Source: Membranipora membranacea (taxonomy: Eukaryota > Bryozoa > Gymnolaemata > Cheilostomatida > Membraniporidae). Taken from it: a stretch of DNA of 64,000 nucleotides. Positions 1-12,007 of this stretch are shown piece after piece. The notes under the pieces were generated by a model. That model was not told where the DNA came from. It did no database searches and worked only from the letters and a program-made list of their open reading frames with translations. Made by a program: the position numbers and the translations under genes. The stretch covers positions 11,470,001 to 11,534,000 of the forward strand of contig OU612068.1 of the NCBI GenBank assembly GCA_914767715.1. The letters run 5' to 3'. Within the stretch, counting starts at the first letter, position 1. Every line of letters starts with the position of its first letter.

Positions 1-421
1 GGTTTGACAACTTTTCCCCTTCCCTACCTCACCAGACAGCCACATATCTTGTGAAACAAACTTGTTCTAAGAAGATGAAGTAGTAGCTCATATATATAAT
101 GAGTCATTTTGCAGTCACATGCATGATCTTGAGATGCCCAACTTTGCTTGAAAAATTATTTGCAAATTTATGAAAATGCTCTTCCTCCTCTGATTTTCTT
201 GAAAGAAACATACATACTTTCTTTTTATATTTGAATGCATGTGTGGGTAATTAACAATATCTGGGACTTGCTGTCTTTAATTCTCATTATAGAGTGACAC
301 TTAGTTCAGCTTGTGTCTGCCAAACATAATCTGTGCTTTTCCTAGAATTACTGGTAGCTTTATTTCTAATGAATACTAATCCTGTTGTTTATTAATGAAT
401 GACCTGTATACTTATTTTCAG
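1..421 (+). other. Intron of the P2X gene (5' part off window)
   Basis: This stretch precedes the first recognisable P2X exon and ends in a pyrimidine-containing acceptor at 420-421. I see no further exon in it on either strand. It is AT-rich and is most simply the intron leading into the penultimate exon. Confidence 0.6.
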
Positions 422-1279
422 GGGGAGTATTTTCTATCAGGATCACATGGGATTGTAATTTTGATTATGATCCTATACTTTGTAAGCCCACGTACGACTT
501 TGACCGACTTGATAAAGGTAAGTGAGTTGCTGAGTTCGGGTCAAAACTAATAGAAGTGATAACGTAATATTTGGTTTGCGTAGCTACTATGATCTGGGAT
601 CAAAATAATCTGTGACCCAAATAATGCTGATTTGTGCAACTGTATAAATGCAGCATCTTATCTCTAACCCATGACACTCTGAGTTCACACTGATATCCGT
701 TGAATAAAGTCAGGAAACTACAAAGCTTACATTAGTAGGCTGGCAGATAGAATTAGAATGTTTACCTGTATTGATAGTTGCCTATAGAAATGTGCTGTGA
801 GGGTCAACAATGAAGCAGTTAGGCCCTAGGTCCTTCATTGTCCTAGGCAATTTATGAAATGCAGGCATTGAAACTTTGCATTACGCCAATTATTAATGTA
901 TACCTAACCTGTGTGCCGTTTGACCTGCTCAGACCTGATTTGTTTATTCTATTGATTCCTAGCTGAGGACAGTCTCATCGCAAAAGGATACAACTTCAGG
1001 TATAGCAATAATTACTTCAACAATGATAAGGAATATCGTCAGCAGATCAAAGCATTTGGTCTGCTTTTCATCATAACTGTCAACGCAAAAGCAGGTGCTT
1101 TCAACCCCATTCCAACGCTGCAAAACATAGGCAGTGGATTAGCCTTACTGGCTGTCGCCACTATATTATGTGATGTTTTTGTGCTCTATATACACAAGAA
1201 AAAAAAGTTCTTCAAAGAGCATAAATACGAGCAAGTTAAGAACTCTGACGCGTATGAAATTATGGATGAGGCAGAGTGA
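422..1279 (+). CDS. P2X purinoceptor, C-terminal two exons (partial)
   Basis: ATP-gated trimeric cation channel of the plasma membrane; only the last ~137 residues are in the window. Exon 422-517 encodes the end of the ectodomain, including the TWDC and DFDRLD segments near the ATP pocket and a conserved cysteine. Exon 963-1279 continues with YNFRYSNNYF, the family's signature Asn-Phe-Arg ATP-contact motif, then the second transmembrane helix with the GSGLALLAVATILCD pore-lining stretch, and a short basic cytoplasmic tail ending at TGA 1277-1279. YIHKK just after TM2 matches the YxxxK surface-retention motif of P2X receptors. The intron (518-962) is phase 1 with GT-AG borders. The tail is short, unlike the long tail of P2X7. 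Recognition of the family is from remembered motifs; the subtype cannot be assigned. Confidence 0.95.
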
Positions 1280-3619
1280 TAAATCAAATGACTAGACAAT
1301 CATAAATGATGAGGTGCTAGTTCGAAGCCGGTAAGACAAAATATTTAAACAATGCTGCCTCATATTAATCTCTATGTTCGTGTCTATGTAATTGAATAGT
1401 TTAATATATGTTGATTTAAATCATTGCCACAATCCCAGGAACAAATAAACCGAATATTTTCATTGAAAACATCAACCATACTAATTACTAAACTGACTAA
1501 TGAATCGCGAATTTATAGTACGCTTCGGTTTGACATGTACACAATTTTGCCTCAGGCTGCATTTAAGCCAGGCAGGGATTGCAGATAAATTGGACATATT
1601 ATTTGAAATTGTGTACCTTGCTCATAAATGAGACAACTTCTACATTATGCAGGAACAGTTCCTTTGATCTAGAGAAACCGAAATAATTTTTTCAATGACA
1701 ACCTATTGCTGCCTTTGTGATTCTATTATGGATCAGCAAATGGTCAAAGCATGTGAATGAGTTTGAAAAAGGCGTCAATATATATTTGTATCGTCGTTCT
1801 ATCGTTTGACCAATCTGTATGCAAGCCCGTCAAAAATAGGGAGGCCAAGTGATTACAATATGTTACAATATAACCTTGTACTAAATGTATATAGTTTCCC
1901 CCCCCCCACGCATACTCATAATGATTCTATCAGGAAGGGTATTTTCCAAATGATGTGTAAACAATAGGACAACATAGGTCTTATCTATTGGATGGTTTTT
2001 TGGGTAGAGTTGAAAGATGGTTATATCTAATTCCCTCGGTGTAGAGACAAAAACATTTGATCATGATCATGACTGGATGCCTTTACTTTACCGCGAGATG
2101 TTTCTATTTTTGGGGTTTTCCGTTATCAAATTTTCGTAATTGATGGCCTATTGATAGCATTGCCAGACCATTTATCTTGATTGTGATCCTATAGAGCTGC
2201 CACAGTTGGCAATCCTTGTCACTTCTTTCATTCCACAAAGAAGACGCAACCAAGAAGAAAAGTTAAATAGGAGAAACCATACAAATGGAATGTGATCAGG
2301 GTGACAATTCTCAAACCAGCTTTGCTCTGCTAAGGTTTATTTCCAAATACTTGTTATGAACCGACCAAAATGATATCTCATCCTGGGGAACCCGTGCTTC
2401 TCTCATCAAAACAATCATAGAGCTGTTATATATTATATATATAATAACTCAATGAATACCATAAACCCATGCGCCCACATCCGCCTGCACTACTAATGTT
2501 GTAGAATACTATCAATACTGAAATGGAGTTACTATTTAAATATTTGAGCAATACTGAATAAAAGAGCTATGTATCCAGTGTATAATCAAATCACCCTGCC
2601 TGTAGGATAGTGGCGATAAAATCACATTATATACCGTGTTTCCAGTAGGAATCCGCTTGATTCACGCATAGCCTGGGTAAATTTGGAGTTGTTTCCCCTC
2701 TTGTCCCTTCTGTGTGATAGACTATAAATTCACTCATAATTTCTGTCCGATAGTACAACGACTCTATGGCGTGCACGGTCTGTTGTGGGATATTTCTGTT
2801 TCGGCAACTCTTGGTCCTCACTAGTCTCAGTTCCTTAGTTGGCAAACCTATGTACCCGACATTTGGACCGGAATGGAACACTGATAATGATATCATGTAC
2901 GAGCTTACGGGCCGAACATTAGTCTCGATAGTTTGCATCTCTCCAGAGCATTGCACTAAACCACACATCACTTCAATGAGCATCTATATCCATTCATATA
3001 CCAGGGAAATTACAATACATGATAACCACACAAGGTCGTAATAACACACCAAGGACTCCTTGCACAACGTCGCTGGCCATACACCTTGCCTTGATGTGTG
3101 CCAAGCAAGCTGAACAGTAGGTACTAGGTAGCTTATTATCGGTACTTGCGAGTGCTGATATGTTGTTCTGCAACTGAACTATCATTGGCTGATCGCTGAA
3201 GATTTTGATGCCACGTTGATAGCTCACTTTTTACATGTGATGTTTATATCATTGGGTTATATTTGAATATGATCACTGCTGTGGTGAGTTATTTCTCCGA
3301 TTATTAGCAGTTTCTCTAACATTCCTTATGTGGGTCACAAGGAAATAGTGCAGCATGTGATGCGAGAGATTTATTATTTGAGCCTGCCAACAACACTTCA
3401 AAAACTGATAGCTTTGCCTTTATTTTTCATAGATAGGTCACGAAAGCTGAATGTTGTTGTGGTATATACTGAAATCATTGCGCTTCACTTTGTCACTGTT
3501 AGTGCAATCAAAACACAACTAGTCAGAAGTGTAACCAGCATCAGCACGTACAACTGATGGTAAGGAGATAGGATATTGTGATACATTTCAGCCTCACACA
3601 CTCTACTGGAATCATCAAC
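1280..3619. other. P2X 3'UTR and spacer before copy A
   Basis: The start is the P2X 3'UTR, with a candidate polyadenylation signal at 1444-1449. The rest holds a short poly-C run near 1901-1910 and AT-rich DNA. Open frames of 77-118 codons exist on both strands between about 2627 and 3557, one (+, 2766-3041) with a hydrophobic N-terminus, but none has recognisable homology, splice context or support over its antisense partner, so I call no gene. Confidence 0.45.
1444..1449 (+). terminator. Candidate polyadenylation signal of P2X
   Basis: AATAAA lies about 165 nt after the P2X stop codon on the same strand, a normal distance for a short 3'UTR. The cleavage site cannot be seen. Confidence 0.5.
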
Positions 3620-6600
3620 ATGAAGACAAAATCATATATATGTGGATTATACCTTGTTCTGAATGCCGTCTCTAGTGGGGTAGCTCAGGACCCAAACAAC
3701 GCCGGAAGTGATGGTAAGTAACCTTATTATGGATTGCTCACAAATATGTTGTATAATAAAACCTGAACGGATCTTCCGCCAAAACATCTTGCGGCTTTGT
3801 GATTGATGGTAAAAATCTAACCCTTCCTACGTTTAGGAGGAAGACAGGCTTTTCAGTTGCCATGTTGTATTTACAGCACATTACTGTCAGACCACAATAT
3901 TTGATTTTCCTTCAGCTGCAGCCAATACAGATGTGAAATCTACGACGACAACAGCTAGAACTACCACCAGGACGACTACTATGCGAGGTTCAACCACACC
4001 TTTCAACTCGTACACAATTACAGATCCACCGACTGACGCCTTCATTGATGTAAGTTTAGTGAACAGCATCTTTAAACCACTGCTGCCACACAGCCAAATG
4101 TGTGCTTATATAATTCTGTATAGCTCAAAACTAATAAAATGAGGCCGCAATCTCAGCATTGTCACCTAATGAGCAAATAATTTGCACAAACTGATCCTCA
4201 AAATTAGGGTATGAAATTAATTATCTAACGGCACCACTCACGCAAGGGTGACGTAGTTACCGTCTTACTAGTGCATACTGTACACGTCATTAGCTGGTGC
4301 GTAGATCTCATGCCCTGATTTTGAAGATCAGTTTGTGCAAATTATTTGCCCATTAGGTGACAATTATGAGATTTAAGTCTCAATTAATTATCTTGGAGCT
4401 ATGCAGAATTCAATGAGTACAAATTTGCATGAGTGGCAGCAGTAGTTTAGTCCTATGTTATGCACAGCACAATATACAAATATATCATGGCTAGCCCCTC
4501 AACCATAATATTATTCCAATGACGGAAAGTGGTTGATAATGAAATGCTACTACCATCAATCTGGGCATCATTTGGCACATAACCAATTCAATTCAAACAT
4601 GTGGACTGGCTGAACAGGTACCCGGCCATAATGTGCAGCGGTGTTATCACCTATGGCATTATGGCCATGGCATAATGGCAATGGCATTATGTCACTGGCA
4701 TTTTGTCCCAATGGCATTTTGACCATGGCATTTTGACACGGAATCGGCTGAACATCAATCAAAATGATTATAAGCTGACATCTTAGGTAACCTTGGAAAT
4801 CAATCTAACTGGTATCAGTTCTAGGGGTTATTTATATGGGTTTTGAGTAAAACAGTTATCACCAGATCAATTATTATAAATATAAATAGGTTTTCTCAGC
4901 AGCATCAGTGGATTAAGATAGGATTTGGCTTCTCACAGTTTCTCAAACCTTTACACTTGTTGATGTTGCCCATTGCTGACAATAACTGCACCTTCTGAAG
5001 TCTTCAACCATTTAACCACCATCATTATTAATATCATATTATCCAGTTAAACCCTGTGACGCCTGAAATGTCCAACGTAACAGTTAATGTAAGAACGCTG
5101 AATAATGAAGATGGAATCAAGATTGAGCCAACAAACAGAACAGTCAATGTTAGACTAATTGAAAGAGGTGGTGAAATCAAGATCGGAGGAGATTTAGATG
5201 ATTCTACAGATGTTTTAACATTCTCTGTAAATAGATTACAGGAATTTACTGAAGTGGTGATTGACCGCAAAACAGGTGAGTCTGAAGTTGTAGACCTGAA
5301 CTAAAAGTGCACTTAGATGTTGTTTGTTGTTCTCAAAAGAAAAAGCTTTACAGATACTCATTTTAGATTTGATTGGGCTGAAATGATGTTGCTTTAAGAT
5401 GAGACTCTGACCAAGGAGTCTTTAACTCCTTGCTCTGACCTAGGCTCAAACTACTGGCTGATATCATGCAGGTTCTGATTCTATGGTGCTCTGGCAGCAC
5501 AGCTACATACCGACATGCTGGCTAAAAATAATCCATAGCTAGTCTTCAACAGCATATCATCATATATAGTTATAATTAAGTTCAGTTATTTGCGTTTTAG
5601 TGGCATGTACGCAGTCATAACTCTAAGAAATGGCTGCCACACCCAACATTGTATGTATCATCATAGAATGATCTAATGTGGATCAGAGCATGGGAATAGG
5701 ATGAAATGTTTTCACAATCAACTTAACACTATCCCTATTCCCTGATATAATATTATCTAAACACATGACCTTTGGTAACAAAGAATCTGCTGAACTCAAA
5801 ACATTTGGCAGCAGCATGATGATGGTCTGATTGTAGTTTCAATAGCCTGGAAGAGGGATTGTTTTGAGTGAGATGAGGGATGGGGGTACATATCTCATTG
5901 TTTGACATCTAAATGCCACAATTTTCTAAACAGTCTGGAGGATAGGCAGCCTTTTACTGTGAATTGTTGCCAGGTGGCACAACCACCTGTCCCTACTAAT
6001 GTGGCTTGTTGTTTCTCTATTTCATTGAAAATCAGAAACCTGAGTAGATCCAAACAAATTAACTCTGAAAGCCATTGCTGAAAGTATTTCACAAGCGTTG
6101 TTGGTTAATATTATTTGCCAATTAGGGTAGTCATGTCGTGTAGGTAGTAATTGCCATGATTAATGGATAGCCAGAATGACGGCTACAGCTCTTTGATGCT
6201 TTAATATCAACATTTAAAAAGGTAATAAAACTGTCGTTTTAGAATCAATTGACCCCATTAAATGGTATGAAGCTGGAATATAGACAAAGCTCTTGCTGAC
6301 TCATATGCAGGCAACTAATCAAAGGTGAAAGTGGAAATCATCGGCATCTGTAATGCTGCCACATGGGAATGATGATAATGGCGTCAAAAACTCAAAAGTC
6401 GCCGACATTCGCATATTACAGTATTTTTAATCATAAAATATTCTTAGTCAATTTCGAGTAAGAAAAATTGAAAACATTGAAAGATAGACAAACAATATTG
6501 TTAGATAAACAAAGCATCAGAACCCGAAAGAGTGATTTTCATGCTGATATATTATGTTTGTTTGACAAACTAAGTAGTCTTTCTATGCACCGATGACTCA

Positions 6601-9441
6601 TTAGTTCGTTAGCATCAATCAATTAGTCAACCTTTGACTTTTGAGGCCAACCCCTTAAAGCAATGCAGAAAACGCTATACTGGTACCAGGACAAAAAAGT
6701 CGCATGGTGTGAGGATAACCTACCCTGGTGTTTACAATGATCATTGACGCTAAAAAATTGACTACCAAAAATACAACATCATTAGGTTAACCACATGACT
6801 AGTCTAAGCGCTGAATCACTGACAGCTCAGGCATCGAGTGTGAGTATTGGTATTTCATTATCAATAATGTAATGTCACTAACTCTCATTTGCAGCCATCT
6901 GTGCACTTAGACTACCCTGGCCGGATGAAGGGGGGGGGGCGGGGGCAAGAGTCTGGGAACACAGACTACCCTATGACATACTGTTGCTCTACATGGTTAT
7001 ATTATGTATGGCTGTATGTTGACATTTTAGCGTCGATGTGGGCATCAAATTCTTGTAACACAACCATATAACCACTCAGACAACATTGGATCAGGTTGTG
7101 ATATCATGTAGAATAACTATTCTTTTACAGATTACCTGGCTTTAAATGAAGAGAGAAACCACTTTCTTGACTTCACTGCACTGAACTTTAAAAAAACAGA
7201 GGACCGCTTCCCTGAACAAACAACTTTGTCGAATGCCGCGGTTGAGAGGTATGTATATTTAAACTTCGAACGCAAGTCATTTTCAATTTAATGACCTCAT
7301 AGGATACAACATTGTGTGATTCAAATCCAGTGGGACACAATACATTCCTTGTTGAATCATTTTCAACCAAAAGTTTGCTCATGTACAACCACAAACCACA
7401 TACAAGCTTGTCTCACATATATCCCTTACTCAAAGCCACTCGAGTTATAAGCTGTACGATATTAGCCCAGATTGCTGGTAGTGGCAATCCATTACCAACC
7501 AGATCCCAATCACATCTGATCGGGATCTTGGTGTATAATGTGATGTTACAACCAGCAACTATTTCCAAGTTTGAACGCTTAAACCCAACTCACCGCTGCC
7601 TTAACTAACATAAGAAAGTATGGGTAAACTACCTGCCAGTGCTTCATGCATTTGTACATGTTATGAAAGTTGTCTCTTCACACAACATAATCACACAACT
7701 CCTCAAATTTGTTTATCCAGCGTTAATTTGGGTCGCCACAATGCCACTCAATAATAATATTATTTAATATATGGATGAAATTTCTCAGCAAGCTTCTAGA
7801 TCAAGGTTTGGGTTTGGTTTGATGTGGCTGTATAGTCAAGCCTATTAATTTCATTTATTCCAGGCTAGAAGTCCACAGATACATTAAAAAGGCTTTATGG
7901 AGTAAGGAGGAAAAACATATGGGTGATGTTGAGCACAACCTCTATATTTTTGACGAAGCAGCTCGACTGAATTTCAAAAATGAAATTGCCCATGTTTATC
8001 CAGGAAGTGTGCTCATTCAAACTAAAACATCATTTGAGCTCTGCAATGACACCGCACGAGATTGCAATGGAGTAAGTAAAATATGTGTGAGCCTTCTGTG
8101 GTTCAATTTCTTGAATTAGAGTTTTCTGTAGAAAGCTAAGCCAGGACTCATGAAAGCAGTGAAGCCCTCAATATAGTAACAATGAAATAGCACGGCAAGG
8201 TATTATATATAATCCACAGACTTAAATTCTTCTCACAACTCAGAAATATTAACACGTTCTTTTACACAGGGTCTGATCTGATATTGATCTGATTGGCTGT
8301 CCCTTCTACCATGAATAATATAACCCGAGGGGCCTTCAGATGGGGGGGGGGGTAGAGGGCGGGGGAGAAAGAGTCTGGGGGGCTCAGACTAGGGCAACAG
8401 TATCGTTAACAAAATTGCAAACAGTTATGAAAATGTTTGGCTTCGATGAACGGTGCATTCCTTGAATACTACTAGGGACTGGCTAATTTTACAAGCCCAT
8501 TGTCTGTCAAAGGGAAGCTTATTATGCTATTTCAGATTTAGAGTTCTATGATATATTTGCAGATATATTGTTTGAAGGACTCCACACTCCTCTTTTTTTT
8601 AGAACTTTGGGCATGCTGTCGATGCGGTATTTGATATTCAGAGTGGAGAAGAAACTTCCCACAAGCAGTTGCATCAATTTAATGGAGACACTGTGAATAC
8701 TTATCTCCTTGGCAGTAAATTTATCCTAAGGATCCCAACTCAAGTAAGTTTTATAACTTTCTTGTGTGCTGGGCGGAAGTTGAGTCGGTCTGTTGTTCAT
8801 CCGCTTTTGCGATAATAAGGAATTCAGTATGGAGTTTAACTTATTTCCATTTTCGGAGATAATTTGTATTCTTTGGTATGATATCTTAAGTGCTTTTAAA
8901 TGTGCAGTTGTGAGCTCCTACTAGTACACACAACACACTTTTGTAACTTCATAAATGGATGTCTCAAGACTGGTCACATGTCATCAGGAAATGAAGCTAT
9001 ACCTGAATATTATAGAGCCTGGAGGTGATCAATATTATCAGTTTCTATCTTCTCTATAGGAGAGTGTTTACATGCTTACAGTCCAAAACTTTTACTGGTT
9101 ACAATGTGGTTTATTAACCAAATACTCTTTGTCATATGAAGGGTTCACAGAAGTAATGATGTTGTTCATTTTAGGATTTAGATGACAGCACACCAGATAT
9201 ATTACCTGGTTATCCAATATTAAGCCAAGCAGAGAACAAATATGAGATAAGATCTAGACTAAGAAGAGGAAGAGGCTATCTGACGTATTTTATTGTTGAC
9301 TATGTTAACACCATAGAGGGGGATAACTCTATGGTTACCCCTGCCGATTTTGACATTGACAAAACCAATGGAGGACATTTATTTCACCTCTCTGTCCTTC
9401 TCACTGTAATAGTGTGTATCACCAAGTTAATGTTGCTCTAA
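3620..9441 (+). CDS. Copy A: unknown secreted, probably GPI-anchored protein (396 aa)
   Basis: Seven exons: 3620-3713, 3916-4049, 5047-5275, 7131-7248, 7864-8071, 8603-8743, 9175-9441. All introns are GT-AG, phases 1,0,1,2,0,0, and the joined frame is open to TAA 9439-9441. Residues 1-23 form a signal peptide (GLYLVLNAVSSGVAQ). Residues 33-60 are Thr-rich, suggesting an O-glycosylated stalk. From ~77 there is an ectodomain with N-glycosylation sequons (NVT, NRT, NDT) and a CX6C pair at ~252/259 (CNDTARDC). The C-terminus has Asn-Gly-Gly followed by about 20 hydrophobic residues and no cytoplasmic tail, the pattern of a GPI-anchor signal. I do not recognise the ectodomain. Reality is strongly supported by the inverted paralogue at 19178-12417, which shares every intron position and phase. 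A function should not be assumed; a cell-surface binding or recognition role is only a guess. Confidence 0.88.
4149..4373. mobile_element. MITE-like element with ~65-bp terminal inverted repeats
   Basis: Inside intron 2 of copy A, the two ends are near-perfect inverted repeats: the left arm (4149-~4213) reads AATCTCAGCATTGTCACC onward and the right arm (to 4373) reads the same inward on the other strand with few mismatches. The interior of ~95 bp has no coding capacity. This is the structure of a non-autonomous DNA transposon. I could not identify a clear target-site duplication, so the superfamily is unknown. Confidence 0.6.
4630..4742. repeat. Degenerate minisatellite of ATGGCATTTTG-type units
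   Basis: About six imperfect units built around ATGGCATTATG or ATGGCATTTTG, spaced roughly 16-20 bp apart, lie in intron 2 of copy A. Some units are in inverted sense (CATAATGGC). No coding role is evident. Confidence 0.6.
6919..6971. repeat. Poly-G / AGTCTG...CAGACTA dispersed repeat, copy 1
   Basis: A G-tract is followed by AGTCTGGGAACACAGACTA, a short interrupted palindrome. The same arrangement recurs at 8340-8392 and, inverted, twice at 59525-59588, so this is a dispersed family rather than a local accident. It lies in intron 3 of copy A. Confidence 0.45.
8340..8392. repeat. Poly-G / AGTCTG...CAGACTA dispersed repeat, copy 2
   Basis: A G-tract is followed by AGTCTGGGGGGCTCAGACTA; the last 20 bases are the exact reverse complement of the core duplicated at 59525-59588. 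It lies in intron 5 of copy A. Confidence 0.5.
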
Positions 9442-9889
9442 CCGAACTCTATATGAGCTTTGATCAGGGATTGTTAACAAGAGCGTATTTATCTTGAATC
9501 AAACGAAATGGTCAGAGCATTAGTCAAATATATAATACATTACAGATATTGATGAGATCGTGACAGTACCGAACTCCTTGTCTGTTTGACACGATGATTC
9601 ATAGATTTGCCATCAGAACTTTATCATATATAACTACATCATATAAAAATCAGTCGCTCATATCACTGCACATGATTACTGCTTTGTGAATCCTTTTTTA
9701 ACTTTATGTTCAATATCGATCATATCTTATTACATTCATAATACATACCTTTTCTGTTATCCAATTTTCTGAAGTTTTCTTTCCATTAACATTAACATTA
9801 TTATTATATAATATGAGGATTCGAATGTTCAGGGTAGAATCTATCGTTCCCGTGCTCTCCCAATTATTGATCAATAGCTTAGCGTCAAA

Positions 9890-10320
9890 CAGCTGTGAGA
9901 TTAAAGGTCAGTATACAGTTGCAGAGGGCAATCTCAAGAGTCTCAAGATTCTTGCAATGTTTTTGCAGGAGTCCTCCCGATCTTGAGATTGTGTGGTTCA
10001 CATTTGCATAAGATTTCACTCTAGAGGTCTTGCAGCAGTTGCGCAATAATTTTGCAACTTCTAAGTTCACAATTGATTGCAGAAAAATTCTATCAAACTG
10101 TCTTAGTCCAATTGTAGCATGTACAGCCAAAATCTCAGCCCTATGGTTCACAATTAATTTTTCTAAGATATCCTGTCGCAATCTTGCAGCAATCTTAGAA
10201 TTCTGGCGTCGTCAGACTTCTGAGATTGGTCATGCAAGACTTTTTTGTTCAGAATTACAGAACTGTTGCAAGACCTTGCAAGACCCAAAATCATGCAATT
10301 TTGCTGCAGGCCTCAAATCC
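9890..10320. repeat. Degenerate GCAAGA/TCTTGCA-rich repeat tract
   Basis: The tract contains many variants of TCTTGCA and its complement TGCAAGA (for example near 9950, 10028, 10183, 10233, 10264 and 10274) at irregular spacing. It is low in stop codons on both strands, which explains open frames of ~100 codons in each direction. It may be an old satellite or a decayed transposon end. Confidence 0.35.
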
Positions 10321-10375
10321 CTAGATTTGACATCAGCGGGCGCGAGTTAGCAATGAACCACATTGTTATCTTAGA

Positions 10376-10935
10376 CATCATAATAGACAGTTTTCTGAGC
10401 TCTTATTTATGCCTCAATTCGGAGTTGTCCTCTCTCCAGTTTGGTACTTTTTACCCACGCCGCATAGGAAAAACCTGCTTAAAGAGGATTATATTGAAAA
10501 CCGCTTATGTTAGGATAAAAATGATTTTTGACTCAGAGTCTGCACCAAAGATTTATCAACATTCAAGCCTCCATTGATTTGGAAACCCTGTGAGACAGGG
10601 TTTCCAAATCATTGGAGGCTTGAATGTTGATAAATCTTAATTTTAGTGACGAAACTCATGAAAGATTCTGCCAAATTTCCCGCAAAACAGGCAGAAAAAG
10701 CTTTAATTGACTATCCAAATACTAAAATTATTTCCCAAACTATGTCCATATGAGTTTTCAATGGTGCAGACACTGAATCAAAAATAATTTTTATCCTAAC
10801 ATAAGCGGTTTTCAATATAACGCTCTTTCAGCAGGTTTTTCCTATGCGGCGTGGGTTAAAAGTACCAAACTGGAGAGAGGACAACTCCGAATTGAGGCAT
10901 AAATAAGAGCTGAGAACACTGTCTATTATAGTGAT
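10376..10935. mobile_element. Foldback element with arms of 215 and 340 bp
   Basis: The left arm 10376-10590 and right arm 10596-10935 are inverted copies around a 5-bp loop at 10591-10595. The innermost ~43 bp pair with one mismatch (CAGGGTTTCCAAATC stem), and the outer ~150 bp pair with scattered mismatches through the CTCTTATTTATGCCTC block. The right arm has about 120 bp (~10640-10763) missing from the left arm, so one arm gained or lost a block. No protein is encoded. It resembles a Foldback-type element or a head-to-head insertion of one repeat. Confidence 0.75.
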
Positions 10936-11578
10936 CCATGAAGTTAGCTTTGAGCAGCTGGGTGGTGAGTGTCTCAGCTGGTGAACATTCAGGTATGATA
11001 TTCAATACGTTCAAATGAGATACTCGAACAGTGATACCTTAATTTGATTTAATTTTGCTCTGCTGTTGCTATTTTGCTGTTCCTAGCATAGCAGAAAGAC
11101 AGAGAAAGAAATGGGGCACAATACTCTTTCTACGCATTCAGAAAACGTTGTTCCTTTCTTGTAATCTAAACATTGCTTGTTGGTCTGATCTGAGGTTGTT
11201 CCAGTGAAAATACTCACATGTGCTATTGGTTTTTCCACCATTCCATTGGGAGTACTTGAATGTATCAATGTCACCAGGTCTTGCGCTGAGTGAAGGTAGA
11301 TACTACATAGCACAACTGCTAACACTGTACATTTGTTGCTAATATGTTGTTATATTTTATGTCTTAGGTTCAGTTACTATATGGCTCCCGAGCTGTTCCT
11401 TCAGCGAACGTGTGCCACTACCCACACTGTTGTATGGTCTCGAGGAGTAACAATGCTTTCATAGGGTTTCTAATGCAGCACACTTCTCAGTGAATAGACA
11501 ATCATAAGGCTTAAGATGCTGAAAGTTGTGATAGAGGTAGGTCTTTGTCTAGTAGTCGGCCCTTAGATCAAGTTTGCT

Positions 11579-11670
11579 CCATTTTTCCCCCGTTGGAATT
11601 GCCCCCCCCCCCTCTACTGACACTTCGTCGTGTCAGTAGAGGGGGGGCAATTCCAACGGGGGAAAAATGG
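11579..11670. repeat. Compact near-perfect hairpin containing a G/C tract
   Basis: Arms 11579-11623 and 11630-11670 are reverse complements, differing essentially only in the length of a C/G run (13 C versus 9 G), around the loop TTCGTC. The stem includes CCCCCGTTGGAATTG and TCTACTGACAC. It would form a stem of about 40 bp in DNA or RNA. Confidence 0.8.
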
Positions 11671-11912
11671 CCCTACTGGTGTAGTTGACATAATAATATC
11701 ATCAGTTGGCGCCTAACCAAATATAGTGGTTAGATTAGATAATGTCCTGGAAAGTGTGTGACCTGAAATCTGTAAAAGGGCTGCTTCCCTCCTGAACAAA
11801 GGCAGGATTACAGATCCTCATAATTGCTCTGGACCATGAGGCCACCATCTGTTCAGGTTTCGCTCTACTACATATTTTATTATAGCTGACTTTTCACAGT
11901 TAGATTACTTAC

Positions 11913-12007
11913 CATCCGTGTCGTCGATATTCCGGATCTGAGCTGTCACACTAGATACAGTATAAAGCACCAGATATAATCCACCAAGATAATAATGACG
12001 TCAGCAT
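11913..12007 (-). pseudogene. Orphan third exon 1 of the A/B family, frameshifted
   Basis: On the minus strand this 95-bp block matches exon 1 of copies A and B (both 94 bp): the ATG equivalent at 12007-12005, the GLYLVL signal-peptide core, and a donor site at 11912-11911 are all recognisable. An extra base near the start puts the ATG out of frame, and the frame that reads GLYLVLYTVSSVTAQ has an upstream TGA and no ATG. A TATA-like sequence (~12077-12085) and part of intron 1 are also preserved. No further exons of this copy were found, so it looks like a partial duplicate lying 0.4 kb past the end of copy B. Confidence 0.75.

Noticed and set aside
2627-3227. Frames of 77-118 codons on both strands between P2X and copy A
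   Set aside because: They are antisense to each other, have no recognisable domain and no paralogue upstream of copy B.
9885-10577. Overlapping ~100-codon frames on both strands
   Set aside because: They coincide with the TCTTGCA-rich repeat and the foldback arm and have no splice or protein support.
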